Shown: positions 36,503 to 47,261, counted from the first letter of the stretch. The stretch is 64,000 bases of DNA from Paramacrobiotus metropolitanus (GCF_019649055.1 NW_026570325.1:310001-374000), one strand, 5' to 3'. The notes: a model not told the origin generated them from the sequence alone. A program made the numbers and translations.

Positions 36503-36588
36503 ATACGTAATAGTCGTACTGTGTACTGTGTAATGTTGTATGCTTTTGGTTAGGGTCCAGCATAAAGTGCGAATTCAGATACCGGTAC

Positions 36589-36725
36589 CTTGAGACATTG
36601 TGATCGGCTACTAGGAAAAGAACGTCCGGAATCCAGAGCTGAGGTCTTTAGTCGATAAAGTTTGTTTCCACACCCCAAAAGCAGAGTGACCACCTCTAGT
36701 GTTACCGCACCGATAGGAGAAACCA
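36589..36725 (-). other. Upstream exon of K5 (partial), cut off by the LTR element
   Basis: The minus strand reads ...AVTLEVVTLLLGCGNKLYR ... SRSQCLK before the donor GTACCGG at 36588, matching the ends SQCFK (K3) and HQCHK (K4) at the same splice site. A hydrophobic run VVTLLLGCG is in the place of the K4 membrane segment. Its 5' limit is unclear. It lies 1.8 kb from the next K5 exon because of the retroelement insertion. Confidence 0.5.
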
Positions 36726-36956
36726 GTTCATGCAACAAGTTGGGTACGTTAGCCGCTACGCTGATGCAGTTTTAACTGATGCAGCTCAGTTCGTTTTCCA
36801 TAGCGTGTTACGGCGGATTACTGTCGATATGAAGACGATAATTTTAACTGGCGCGCAATTCCTTATCAAAGCAAACATAGAGAACAAGCAAATGGATTGT
36901 TTAAACTTGCTCGCGATATCAAGCGAACAATTTCTGTGATACAGTAATTTATTTCT

Positions 36957-37312
36957 TAGTTCTCCAGTGTGTTGGCGAGCAAAAATAATTTTGCTTTTAA
37001 CCATACTTAGAGCGCCGCAAAGTTAACCGTTGCATGAGTAACAGTTAGTTCTCCAGTGTGTTGGCGAGCAAAAATAATTTTGCTTTTAACCATACTTAGA
37101 GCGCCGCAAAGTTAACCGTTGCATGAGTAACAGTTAGTTCTCCAGTGTGTTGGCGAGCAAAAATAATTTTGCTTTTAACCATACTTAGAGCGCCGCAAAG
37201 TTAACCGTTGCATGAGTAACAGTTAGTTCTCCAGTGTGTTGGCGAGCAAAAATAATTTTGCTTTTAACCATACTTAGAGCGCCGCAAAGTTAACCGTTGC
37301 ATGAGTAACAGT
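36957..37312. repeat. Four perfect 89-bp tandem copies
   Basis: The unit begins tagttctccagtgtgttggc and ends catgagtaacagt. Four copies in a row without a difference that I can see; landmark 'ctccag' recurs at 36962, 37051, 37140 and 37229. No ORF runs through. Exact identity implies very recent expansion or homogenisation, or an assembly effect. Confidence 0.92.
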
Positions 37313-38002
37313 GCTTACGCATTTGACGATACCATCATCGCTTTGGACCTTAGCGTTGTCGTCGTTGTGTACGTATGTATATAATATGAGATCAGGGGTT
37401 AAGTTTGTAATGCATTCCGGACTGCCACATAAATACTGTGAGTAAAGTCAAAAGGAAATTACTTTTACTTTATGAGCATGCGTTGCACGCATTGAGTGCT
37501 TACTACGAGCTGTTACGAATTACCACGTTTTTATACCGTGGTACGGGCGAAAAGGAATGACTGTTTCAAAGCTACCGCGGCAAGCCTTCGCTAAGATTTC
37601 TTGCGAAATAAATCCCGTACCGGAAACTATTTTATTTCTGTTTATAATCTGTTTGACCAAAGCCAGCATATATAACTAAACATCAGTTTATCGCTTGCGC
37701 ACAAATACTTGCGGCGATAGTGTTTTGTAATAAACCCAACCCTTGGTATATAAGTAGTAATTACAACTGCGAATACGCACCTTTATCTCGCAGAATCGTT
37801 TTGAAAAGATTTCAGAGTGGTTGTGGAACAAAAGGATATTGTTTTGGATTTATCTCACATATCCCAGAGATCATTGGCGCGATTACTCGATAACACCAGC
37901 GTGCTTTATTAGCCGTGCAATCGCTGTTTTAAAGTCTACTGCACTTAGAAAACTAGGTATTCACTTATTTTAGCATAGTTTTGAGTTATTTTACAGAGAA
38001 AA
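37313..38002. other. Intergenic, 5' flank of P2
   Basis: No gene seen. A phrase near 37840 ('gttttggatttatctcacat') resembles the P1 upstream sequence near 17310 ('attttggatttacattaac'), so part of the P promoter or 5' UTR may be shared. A ttttacag acceptor-like site ends just before the P2 start codon. Confidence 0.4.
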
Positions 38003-39153
38003 ATGGATGATGCATCGCATGGCGGATCTTCCTTGAAACTTATTTTAAAAAGCGCTGCACAGCAGCGTTTGGCATACAGTCACTATGATATTGTCAACGA
38101 GACCATTGACAAAGAAAATACCAAAAAGAATTGTCCTCAAGGTGAATTTCAAAAGACGATAGTGCTGGACGAAGCGGAAGAGAAGAAAAGGTCTGTTGAG
38201 CTTGCGCATCGTCTTACGCATCCCGAAGTCCAGGATCGTGAAAGAACATCGGCATGCATCATTTCTGCGCTTCCGGCTAAAGACTGCAAAGCCGATGTCC
38301 TGGAAAAGAGACACGCGCTTGCGAAGCTGCTCGTTAAAATTTCGGGAAACACCAAGCAGATCATCAAGCACTTTGCCGCGGAATTACATGATAATGCTAC
38401 CGTGCTAGTGATTTTCACGGAATATGAAGGTAAGCACCTTTTTAATTATTCAGTTTTTTCCAGAACTTAGAAAAAAATGTAATATTTGTTAAAGGTGACT
38501 TCATGCCTTTGTCTGCCATGATAACAACCCGGCGATTCCGTGTATCGCTGGTGCCGCAGTTCACCAGCCAAATTTTAACCGGTTTGAGCGTTATCCACGA
38601 ATACAGCATTATTCACAAGGATATTCGCTGCTCCAACATTTTCGTACAAACGTCGGAGAAAGATGGAAAAATAATATACACGCTGAAGATCGCTCACTTC
38701 GAGAAGTCGTCGTTTGACAGTACGAAATCAAGCAACGGAGAGTACAGCATTTGGCCAGAAGGTTCATCACAATTTGCTTCACCGGAAATGCAGCAGCTCA
38801 CGGTTAATACAGACGACCAACGCACACGAATCGGATCCGCAACGGATGTGTTCAGTTTCGGCTGCACCGTCATTGAAATGGTACAGCGTAGTCCGCCACG
38901 GTGGATCTACTACAGAGACGGACAGATGATGCAGCACAGCTTTAAAGGCGAAAGTAAATTTACCGAATTTGTTAGTAACCTTCATTCATTGTCGGTTCAC
39001 GCAGCGCAACCCGATACCAGCGCTTTTGGCAGTCAATTTAACGCTTTGGCTTTCGTTACCGCATGCATCACCAGGTGTCCGGACAAACGACCCACATGCG
39101 CGCAATTACAAGAGCACGCCCTTATTACAAACTGGAAATGTGAACTGTGCTAG
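38003..39153 (+). CDS. Single-domain pseudokinase P2
   Basis: Exon 1 is 38003-38429 and exon 2 is 38495-39153, intron 65 bases, phase 1 after IFTEYEG. About 361 residues. It matches P1 throughout: acidic variable N-terminus, KRHALAKLLVKISGNTKQIIKHF (helix C to beta4), hinge VIFTEYEG, then GLSVIHEYSIIHKDIRCSN, LKIAHFEKS for DFG, ASPEMQ, TDVFSFGCTVIEMV, PDKRPTCAQLQEHALI. HKD Asp and the Asn are kept while the DFG Asp is His and Gly is Glu. No lysine equivalent to VAVK is visible. A poly(A) signal AATAAA lies at about 39167. Confidence 0.83.
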
Positions 39154-40031
39154 AAAATTTATAAATAATAAAGCCAAAGTCCGTGGAAAACTGGGCATTA
39201 AAAGGCGCTATGGATCGTTTCACATCTGCTTGCTCTTTAAAACTTTTGGTCAGTCTGTCGTCCGTTCCCTTTGTCTCTGTTCTTGCATCTAGACAACTAT
39301 CTAGCTCACACCAAAGCCGAGGCGAGTTTTTGTTATCGTAACCTCTACGCAAAAAGCAGCAATGAGTACGCAGCTTCTATTGTTTCTTGCACTACTGAAA
39401 TGTTGCCAACTTGCCATCGCATTTTGAATATACGGTGTCCACAAGCGTAAAGCTGTTGATCGTTTTGCGGCGGAGTGTTAGGATTTATATTATGATTACT
39501 CATTGTGTACCTATGTGTAACCTAATATCTGATCATATGCACCCAGTACACTGATCCCTAACTGATGATACATACGGGCTAAGTCCTGTGTAAGTGAGTG
39601 TGTTTACCGTACCCTGTGTGGTAATTAAAGCCGTGTCAACAGCATTGATTACTTGAACATCGTGTATCAGTCTAATGAACAATACGACGGGAAGTGTGTT
39701 GGTTCGTTATAGGATACGTGTAGTCAGTACATTATCCAATATATTCTAACACGGAGTAAGACTAAAAGTATATCTTGGCAGTAACTAAAGGCGGCAGCTA
39801 CTAAACTGATGACATTTAACAACCTTTAATACTCAAACCAAAAGAGTTGGCCGTTGCTAATCATAACCAGACAGACTGAATGTTTCCGGTCCTTCCATTT
39901 TCGTCGTAGACAGCCAAGCGGCAACTAACTTTACAACTTTCAAGACAGTTCAGATTACCAGCTTAACATCGGACTCTACGGGAAGCACCACTGAACCACC
40001 TACATAAGTGATTCATAGCATAAGACATTAT
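39154..40031. other. Intergenic, 3' flank of P2
   Basis: No gene recognised. Ends at the TTAT target copy of the 5-kb LTR element. Confidence 0.4.
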
Positions 40032-40426
40032 TGCAATGGCAACTTCTAAGCTGCCCCTAGTGGGTTGGGTTAATCCACCCGTACCACGATAAACGAGGTT
40101 CGATGGTTCGTCGGTAATTACCCAGATCTTAAGTAAATCACAATCTTACGTAACGCGCGAATTCAGGAACATCATCATCAATTTAATCAGAATCAGGGCA
40201 AGGGCAAGGGCAAGGGCAAGAGCAAGAACATGTGGGAAAGTCAACCGTCTGCCGGTCGAGGCAGCGTGAGCACGTCTACTGATTTCACATCCAGAAAAGT
40301 CAGAACATCTCAGAATTCTTCATAACCGATAACATGGATTCACAATTCTACTGAGATAGGCGGTACATCTGTTTCCGATTGAGTTGTTACCAATGACAAT
40401 CTGTAGAACATGATTCTACGGCTACA
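40032..40426 (-). repeat. 3' LTR of the 5-kb element (minus-strand sense)
   Basis: 395 bases with four GGGCAA units near 40200-40225; otherwise identical to 44677-45065. Confidence 0.92.
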
Positions 40427-41364
40427 TCCCTCACAGTGGCGATAAGATATACGTGTCTTATCAAGAGTCAAAGAAAAACGTAACGAAATGAATGAGGAAA
40501 CAGAAAATTAGATTTACTATTAGTAAGCTGCTGATCGTGGGGGATCGAAGGAGGGTTGGTGCTCCGGATGGAAAGTTGCTGCTCCCACGTGTTATTGAGT
40601 TACTTCTTCAACACTTCCGTTTATGTAGTCAAGCGGTGCGGATGGCGGTACTGCTGCAGTTCATCCTGGCTTGGGCGATTCCTCAGTGTTGTCCACGTTG
40701 GTGCTGGGGATGGGATGGCAGAAGGCAGTGCGTCCTGGGATCCCTCACAGTGGACTTTTAGGTGTAGTTAATGTTGCAGTAGCGGCAGCGCTTGTGGGAT
40801 TTACTGATAGTTTCCCTCACAGTTGATGTTGCAATATCGTGAACCCCATGTGCATGGATGATGCAGTAGGTACTTCCGGTGATGATGAGGTTACTATTTA
40901 AACGGTACGACTATGTACTTGTATTCGTAGTTTAATGCGGGGAACTCGAAAGATTTGATATTCTAAGTCGGCAATAGACATTGCGGTCAATTGTGAATAC
41001 TCGTAGGTGTATGCAGTGCGAACTGCAAAATAACGTAAGCAGTGTTAATTCTTAGGTACGATCTTCCCGTCAAGAGTGAAGTTTACTATTAGTTGAATCC
41101 AGTTCGATGGTAGTTAATGTCGGCACGTCGGTTGCATTCAAAACATCCATGCCCGGTGGTTTCCAAGTTACTTTTGCAAACAAAGCTTGCGGTTAATGGA
41201 ACATACTTTTTGCATGTTCGTAGCCGGATGAAACGAAGTGATTATCGGTTTGGCGGTGTGGTGTTCACTCAAGCTTATGTACTCGTATGCATTAGAGGTA
41301 CTTTGTGCTCATCTGCGGCGCACATTATCGAATGTGCTGTTACTCATCAGTGCTGTAGCGCGAG

Positions 41365-41750
41365 GTGACTAACATTGCACTGTTTTACTATTTAGTGCAT
41401 TCTTTGTGTGCTTTGCACTATTTTTACTGTAACAGTGTTATTCTTTGTTATTTACACTGTGTGTACTATATAGTGCATTGTTTAGTACTTTGCACTATTA
41501 ATTATTACTCTACAGTGTTCGTGTTCCTATGCTGTACACTGTGTATTTAATTTTAGCAGTATTGTTCTTTTTGTACTGTGCACTGTGGTACTTCTGTGTA
41601 ATGCCATTCTTTTATAACTCTGCACTACGTTGCTGGTGAATGGCACTTTCGCCATTATTACTGGTAATGGCACTTTCGCCATTCTTACTGATATTGATAT
41701 TTTCACCATGGTTAATGTTTATATGTATTGTATACTGTCATATATAATTA
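41365..41750. repeat. Low-complexity repeats inside the 5-kb element
   Basis: Degenerate repeats of acactgtg/gcactatt phrases followed by two copies of 'atggcactttcgccattatta'. No protein frame is supported. With the rest of 40427-41756 it forms a long non-coding 3' part of the element. Confidence 0.6.
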
Positions 41751-41756
41751 TTGTAT

Positions 41757-42347
41757 TCAAGTTACTGCTGACCGTTGGTTGTCACCTCGACCACAAGTCG
41801 AAGGAGAGCGTGATGCATAAGCGGTCTCCGTTGTAGACAATGCCGGTTTTTTACGCTTCCGTTGCTTTTTATGCTTCCGATTACTTTCTGCAATACTAAT
41901 TCCTTCCACTGTATTTGAAACTTCCCTGGCGCCGTTACTTGCTGTGGCGGCTGAGTTACTGTTATCACCGTTAGTAAGAGGCGTCGTACTTACCATTTTA
42001 CTGCTTATTGTATTGGGCAGAAGGGGATCTGCAGATACTTTGGAAGTTCCAACCTGTGTGGTATCTCCAGAAGACTTGATACCTGTACCGCTTGTGGGTG
42101 ATGTAGTCCGGTTAGGTGCAAGAAAACTGCTGTTCGGCGTGTGCGGTGCTAATAGCGGTTTGTTCATGTCAAACTCTGTTACTGGTAGTTTAGCAGATGT
42201 GGATACTGTATTCGAAGATCTTTTAGGCAGTACTTTACGGTTAACTTCCGGAAAAGGTTTACCATTCATAAAAGCGGTGCCCAACATTATAAAGTTACTT
42301 GGTAAATTGGGCAAAACAAAATGTATGAAAATACTTTTGTGTAGCAA
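41757..42347 (-). pseudogene. Third frame of the 5-kb element, protease end and basic tail
   Basis: The first 30 residues (FVLPNLPSNFIMLGTAFMNG) look like the last strands of a retroviral-type aspartic protease, with LGTAF in the place of the hallmark ILGxDF. It overlaps the preceding frame by about 50 bases and reads in a different frame, so either a frameshift mutation or programmed shifting near the ACACAAAAG at about 42340 would be needed to join them. The remainder is Ser/Thr-rich and ends in a basic stretch (RKHKKQRKRKKP). No known domain in the tail. Confidence 0.5.
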
Positions 42348-43302
42348 ACCGAAATCTGATTACTATTGCATAAGCACCAGCTACTTTGATGTTCTTTCTC
42401 AAAAGTCCAATGTTGATTGCAAAATCAATAACAGTGTTTTGCTGTTTATAAACAGAACCGTTCATTTTTAATTCTTTAACAAGACTTTCACTTATGACAC
42501 TGAAAGTGGAACTGCTGGCTACTTTGGCACTGATTTCTTTTCCGTTTATTTCAATAACAGTGTTTGCCGTATTACTAATAGGGTGAAGGTGTAGACTAAA
42601 TGACAGTTTTTCTTTAGCTGGATACTTTACATCATTGGTAGCAGCACTGGCTGATTCCGAAGAAAACGTAATGTGCGAGATTTTCGGAAATACAATGTCA
42701 TCCTCGTTTACTGTAACGTTGTACAGGCGTAGAAAATCAGCACCCAGAATTACTTTATATTCCTTGTTTGCTATTTTAAAAGATCCACTGTCGGGAATCA
42801 TGAAAAAGCGATGGTAAAATGCTCTACCATTTAACAGAAATTTAGTGGCTACTGCTGGACAGTTACTTAGTATTTCTCCATTGCCGGTGAAGTCAGTTAG
42901 ATCAAGTTTGCTTTTGGTGTTAAAAACTGAAAACGCTAAACCTGAGTCTACTACCGCTGTTTCCGTAATGAAACTATGCTGCTCGTTAGTACTGGCGATG
43001 GTATTAAAATATTTGCTGTTGATGACTGTACTTGTTGATACTTTAAAATGCTGTTCATAACAGTCAGTATTTATTTCGTTATTTTCATTAGGGTCACCAG
43101 CATTTACTAAATATTTCGTAAGAGTGGATGGAGGTTTATAATGTTCACCATACAATGCTTTGTAGTCTTTACCAGCAAATGGCTTCATTCGATTTCCACG
43201 AGGCGTTGACCAAAAGGAAATTTCTTTACCTTTACGATTTATATACGAGTAATATCGGTTAGCAAATAAATACTCGTAATACTCTCGCTGTACACGTTCC
43301 AA
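42295..43302 (-). CDS. Aspartic-protease-like ORF with two protease repeats
   Basis: 335 residues. Residues about 85-200 have the layout of a retroelement protease: TAVVDSGLAFSVF (D-S-G, residues 119-121) and VILGADFL (185-191). A second copy begins at about 247: IEINGKEISAKVASSSTFSVI, where the catalytic D-S/T-G is A-S-S, so it is probably inactive, and its last strands are in the next frame (41757-42347). Retroviral proteases act as homodimers; a tandem arrangement with one dead half resembles cellular pepsins or Ddi1-like layouts only in outline. The first 60 residues (YYEYLFANRYYSYINRKGK) may be the continuation of a zinc-finger region disrupted at 43302. Confidence 0.6.
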   Translation of the reverse strand: MERVQREYYEYLFANRYYSYINRKGKEISFWSTPRGNRMKPFAGKDYKALYGEHYKPPSTLTKYLVNAGDPNENNEINTDCYEQHFKVSTSTVINSKYFNTIASTNEQHSFITETAVVDSGLAFSVFNTKSKLDLTDFTGNGEILSNCPAVATKFLLNGRAFYHRFFMIPDSGSFKIANKEYKVILGADFLRLYNVTVNEDDIVFPKISHITFSSESASAATNDVKYPAKEKLSFSLHLHPISNTANTVIEINGKEISAKVASSSTFSVISESLVKELKMNGSVYKQQNTVIDFAINIGLLRKNIKVAGAYAIVIRFRFATQKYFHTFCFAQFTK

Positions 43303-43817
43303 GATATCTTACGCAATTTTATACAAATGTCGAGGTTTAAAACAACGAATGAAAAGTGCAAACAATGCGGACAAAATAATTTTCCGTTTTCGAATCTATA
43401 GCTGTCAAATACTATTCTTTCTTTAGGAATTTTAAGTTTACTTGCTGCAGTGCGATACTTTTTGTATTTTAAATACTGTGGGTAAGGATTCGCTCTAAAT
43501 TCAGTATGCAGATTGCCGTTGTCATCGATATTGAATGAACTCAAATACTCATAATTACTGCGCTTATTAATACTCCGTATATTTACTATTGCCGGTGGTG
43601 CACTTGGCTGCGAATGTGTTGCATTCGACTCTGCCTGCTCAGTGGCCAGCTGGCTGACCAAGTTTTCATGCCTTACATACTCAGCTTTTGACTCGTTCAG
43701 CTTGTCATATATTTCGGGAATACGCACTTCGTTCCTGCCTCTTCCTGTCTGCGGAAGAGAATTACTGTCTGCATCCTGTGCTGACTTGAGCACAGGCCGT
43801 GGTTTCTTACGCGGCAT
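43239..43817 (-). CDS. First ORF of the 5-kb element with CPHC motif
   Basis: ATG at 43817; 192 residues as an open frame. The middle part (NIDDNGNLHTEFRANPYPQY) is not recognised. FCPHC near residue 148 looks like the start of a zinc finger, but the matching histidines appear in another frame (RHLYKI), just before the next ORF, which would need one frame change and one stop removed. I infer an originally continuous Gag-like or Gag-protease protein now broken near 43300-43380. Confidence 0.5.
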   Translation of the reverse strand: MPRKKPRPVLKSAQDADSNSLPQTGRGRNEVRIPEIYDKLNESKAEYVRHENLVSQLATEQAESNATHSQPSAPPAIVNIRSINKRSNYEYLSSFNIDDNGNLHTEFRANPYPQYLKYKKYRTAASKLKIPKERIVFDSYRFENGKLFCPHCLHFSFVVLNLDICIKLRKISWNVYSESITSIYLLTDITRI

Positions 43818-44676
43818 GAGCGACGCGGTGAGTGTCCTCTGACTATCGCTCGGAACTACGCATATCTGTCTGTATACTGTTCTGGTCTACGCTGTATGCT
43901 GGTTCTGGTCTACGCTACGCTAGCAGCGGACAACAGGTCATCTATGTCCAGAGAGAAACACTTTGTAGTAACAGGACAAGGGAGAGACTGTGGATACTGT
44001 ATAGACCTAGCTGGGAAACTCTTGGAGCGAAGCGGTTAATGGCTCTGAAGAATGCAAACTGTTCAGTCTGATCTCTATGAACGACCAAGAAAATTCTGCT
44101 GCTAATGTTTTCCGAGCGCTTTTGCTATGTACGAAGTTAATGTAGGTCAAGCTCCTTATAGCATAGCACTCCAAATTATATTTCAGCACAAAAACAAACT
44201 TCCGTTAGATTTACTATTTTTGCAACTCTTTCCCATGTAAATTATGACAAAACAATCGGTAAATCAGTTGTAAATTTACTTTATTGCGAAGTGTTAATTT
44301 TATCTCCTCAAAAAGGCAGTCAGGATAATAAAGTTCAAAGTGAGTTTATGAGTATTTATCAAAATTCAGTTATTATTAACTCACTTAAATTACTGGACAG
44401 TCTGCAGCGTTATCCGGTCGTTAAGCTTCTGGCACGTTGGTCCAGGAGGAAAGATGCCGGTTGGGTGCTGTCAATGGTTGTTGCTGCGCAGAAACCGGTT
44501 GTGTGTTGTTCAGGATAGGAGCCGGTTATGGCGGTGGAAGTGTAGTTGGCAAGGGGGAAAAGAGTACTGTTAGCAAACCACAACGGGATGGAAAAAGTGT
44601 TGCTAGTTTCAGCGGATCCGGAAAGGGCGTTTGATGGAATGCACTGGGTTAGATGGTAGGACACCCAGGAGCGCCA

Positions 44677-45065
44677 TGCAATGGCAACTTCTAAGCTGCC
44701 CCTAGTGGGTTGGGTTAATCCACCCGTACCACGATAAACGAGGTTCGATGGTTCGTCGGTAATTACCCAGATCTTAAGTAAATCACAATCTTACGTAACG
44801 CGCGAATTCAGGAACATCATCATCAATTTAATCAGAATCAGGGCAAGGGCAAGGGCAAGAGCAAGAACATGTGGGAAAGTCAACCGTCTGCCGGTCGAGG
44901 CAGCGTGAGCACGTCTACTGATTTCACATCCAGAAAAGTCAGAACATCTCAGAATTCTTCATAACCGATAACATGGATTCACAATTCTACTGAGATAGGC
45001 GGTACATCTGTTTCCGATTGAGTTGTTACCAATGACAATCTGTAGAACATGATTCTACGGCTACA
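44677..45065 (-). repeat. 5' LTR of the 5-kb element (minus-strand sense)
   Basis: 389 bases with three GGGCAA units. The adjacent inner sequence read on the minus strand starts TGGCGCTCCTGGG directly at the LTR edge, as expected for a tRNA primer-binding site. Confidence 0.92.
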
Positions 45066-45454
45066 TTATCATCACAATCCATAGACAAACCGTAGATCAA
45101 GAAATCATCAAATACTTTTAAGTGCTAGAACACTCCGTAACCACCTTCAGCTTGTTGCTGCCTTCTAATTGGCTACTTATGATGCTTCATACTGGAATTA
45201 CGCGATCACTGGGAATGTATGGCTAAACTTACAACCAACAGACCTACTACAGGTGACGACGGACACTAATCCGATCTTCGCAATGTGAACAAGATATTGT
45301 TCATTAAAGCAAGAGACCTACACTGTCTGCAATATGTGAACACAAAACGCTTGCAGAAAATTTCCAGAAAATTCGACGATGTTTAAAAAAACACTATGAA
45401 AATGAACAACAAATGAAATTAGTTTCACCGCCTCACAAAAAACTCAGTAACAGC
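45066..45454. other. Intergenic, 3' flank of K6
   Basis: Starts with the second TTAT target copy of the LTR element. Nothing else recognised. Confidence 0.45.
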
Positions 45455-47261
45455 CTACTGCCTCCAGTATTCTGCAACGCCTTCCGGAAGAGGATTTCCG
45501 CCGCGTGATGCTTCATACACAGGGTAACCAATATTGAATACTCCGCTTGTATCAAGTATGGCGGCATATGGCCGGTTTGCGGGATTAAACTGCAAACATT
45601 CTTCAACGAAACTCCGTACACTGCATGGTATCCAGTCCGGAATTTCCGGCAAGATTTGGTTGCTCTTCAGGTGGTATAGCACAGCCATTTCCAACTCGAT
45701 AGGCTTACCTTTGGCTCCTTTATACAGCGGTGGCTGACCACTGGCCAGATGCAGCGCAATGCACCCTAGGCTCCATGTATCACACTTGCGTCCGGTGTGC
45801 AGGTCGTGCTCCTTTTGAGCGTCCATCATTTCCGGGGCGACAAAACGCCCATCATCTCCGCGACGAACACTAATCCCGTTCAGGACGGACGCGTCACCTT
45901 TCAGCTCCACATGTCGCATCAAATGGAAGCCGCCAATTTTTACGGTGCCTCTGAATGGATACTCGGAGAAAAAGACAAGGCAGCTGTTTAAATTGCGATG
46001 GACGATGCCGTGTCCGTGAAGGTATTTAAGACCTTCCAATACCTCCGAAATCCACCTCCCAGTCAAATCAATTGGTATATGATACTTCGCAGCGTCGTTG
46101 AAGTTCCCTCCTAAAAAAACATTTACCAATTTATGGGACACTTTGCTTGTAGTTGGTTGATTTTTCATGACGCATGCCTATCACCTGGACAGTGCTCCGT
46201 AAATACTTGAAATTCCATTGGGAAGGACTGATGTGCTAAAAACTGGCATCCGAAATGATGCACCACATTCTTGATCCCCTTTTGTAGAGCCCGTATGCCG
46301 TAGTAGACAGCACGCTTTTTGGTTTGAGCATCGGTATCATTTTCCATGGTCAACACGTCCTCGAGTTTGCCAAACGCATTAATCTTCACTCGACGCGCTT
46401 CTTCTACTTGCTTCGCATCCCGACCAAATATCACGTAACGCCAAATCTCGACGTTCTTCTCTGGATGATGGCCGCCGTCAGTCCACTGAAGATCCCCAAC
46501 CTGAACCGTCAGTGTTGGGTCGCTTCCCATAAACGGGTGCGGTCTTCTGTTGGTAACGATGAACTTTCCTTCGACCGGCTGCAACAGCTGATAATGTGTG
46601 GCATCCAGTGCAAACAATTCAGTGAGCGAAAGATTCAGATTGAGAAACGGCAGCTGGCTTAATTCATGAAGACCCCATCGTTTCGATGGATCCGGTTCCA
46701 TGCAGTGAGCCAGAAATTCTTCACAAGCGCATGGTACTGGGTGTAGCAATGCCATTTCCGGACCGACAGCAAGACCGGCTTGACCGGCATCTTTGTATAA
46801 GTCTTGGAGCTGCTGTAGCGTGGCACAATCACCAAGATATTCAGGTTTAGAAAAACGATTTTGCCGTTTAAGCTTTAGTGGCGCATCACAATTAATCAGT
46901 TGGATTGCCAAGCATCCCAGCGCCCAACTGTCCACTTTGCTGAGATCATCGATTAACGCGGGCAGTGCGACGATACCTTCGGGTGGAATATACGCGATAT
47001 TGTCGGAGCTCTCGTTTATCCATTTCGTCCACAGTTCACAGACGTTTTTACGATCGCCCAACACCGCACAATCTTGATCTTTTATCCATTGCATCAATCG
47101 TTCGGCGTCAGTTTTAAAATTGGGATTATCCTCAAAAACGCCGGAGACGTTATCCCGGAATATTCCTCCGTGACATGGCGGAGATTCCGTCATCACCTCC
47201 ATAGCGGTGCTTAGCACGGTGAAAATGTAATGTCGAATGATTTCCAGTTCTTCCTGCACAC
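45455..47261 (-). CDS. Tandem pseudokinase K6 (subfamily II)
   Basis: Exons 47261-46185 (acceptor CTAATGTAG, donor GTGATA) and 46110-45455 (acceptor TTTTTAG), intron 74 bases, phase 1. Domain 1 C-lobe: VQEELEIIRHYIF, PCHGGIFRDNV, an extra loop around KTDAERLMQWIKDQ, YIPPEG, DSWALGCLAIQL, DPSKRWGLHELSQLPFL. Domain 2: N-lobe with KNVVHHFGCQF and hinge FTEHCPG; C-lobe YLHGHGIVHRNLNSCL, VKIGGFHLM, VAPEMM, DTWSLGCIALHL. HRN and GGF replace HRD and DFG. The same insert is present in K7 and absent from K2, so K6 and K7 are nearest relatives. 5' exon(s) not resolved. Confidence 0.83.

Larger units (their letters stand above)
40032..45065 (-). mobile_element. 5.0-kb LTR element without visible reverse transcriptase
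   Basis: Direct repeats 40032-40426 (395 bases) and 44677-45065 (389 bases) are identical except for one GGGCAA unit (four versus three). TTAT flanks both outer ends (40028-40031 and 45066-45069). Read on the minus strand, the LTR is TGTAGCC...TTGCA and is followed at 44676 by TGGCGCTCCTGGG, a typical primer-binding site, while GTGAGGGA precedes the other LTR. The interior holds three minus-strand frames (43817-43239, 43302-42295, 42347-41757) with a CPHC finger and aspartic-protease-like domains, plus 1.3 kb of low-complexity sequence. I find no reverse transcriptase, RNase H or integrase, so it is probably non-autonomous. Confidence 0.88.

Noticed and set aside
36957-37312. CRISPR-like array
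   Set aside because: The four units are identical over their whole 89 bases with no variable spacers, and the genome is eukaryotic.
43832-44664. Coding exons between the 5' LTR and the first ORF of the 5-kb element
   Set aside because: Only short frames with no Gag or polymerase motif; treated as leader sequence.
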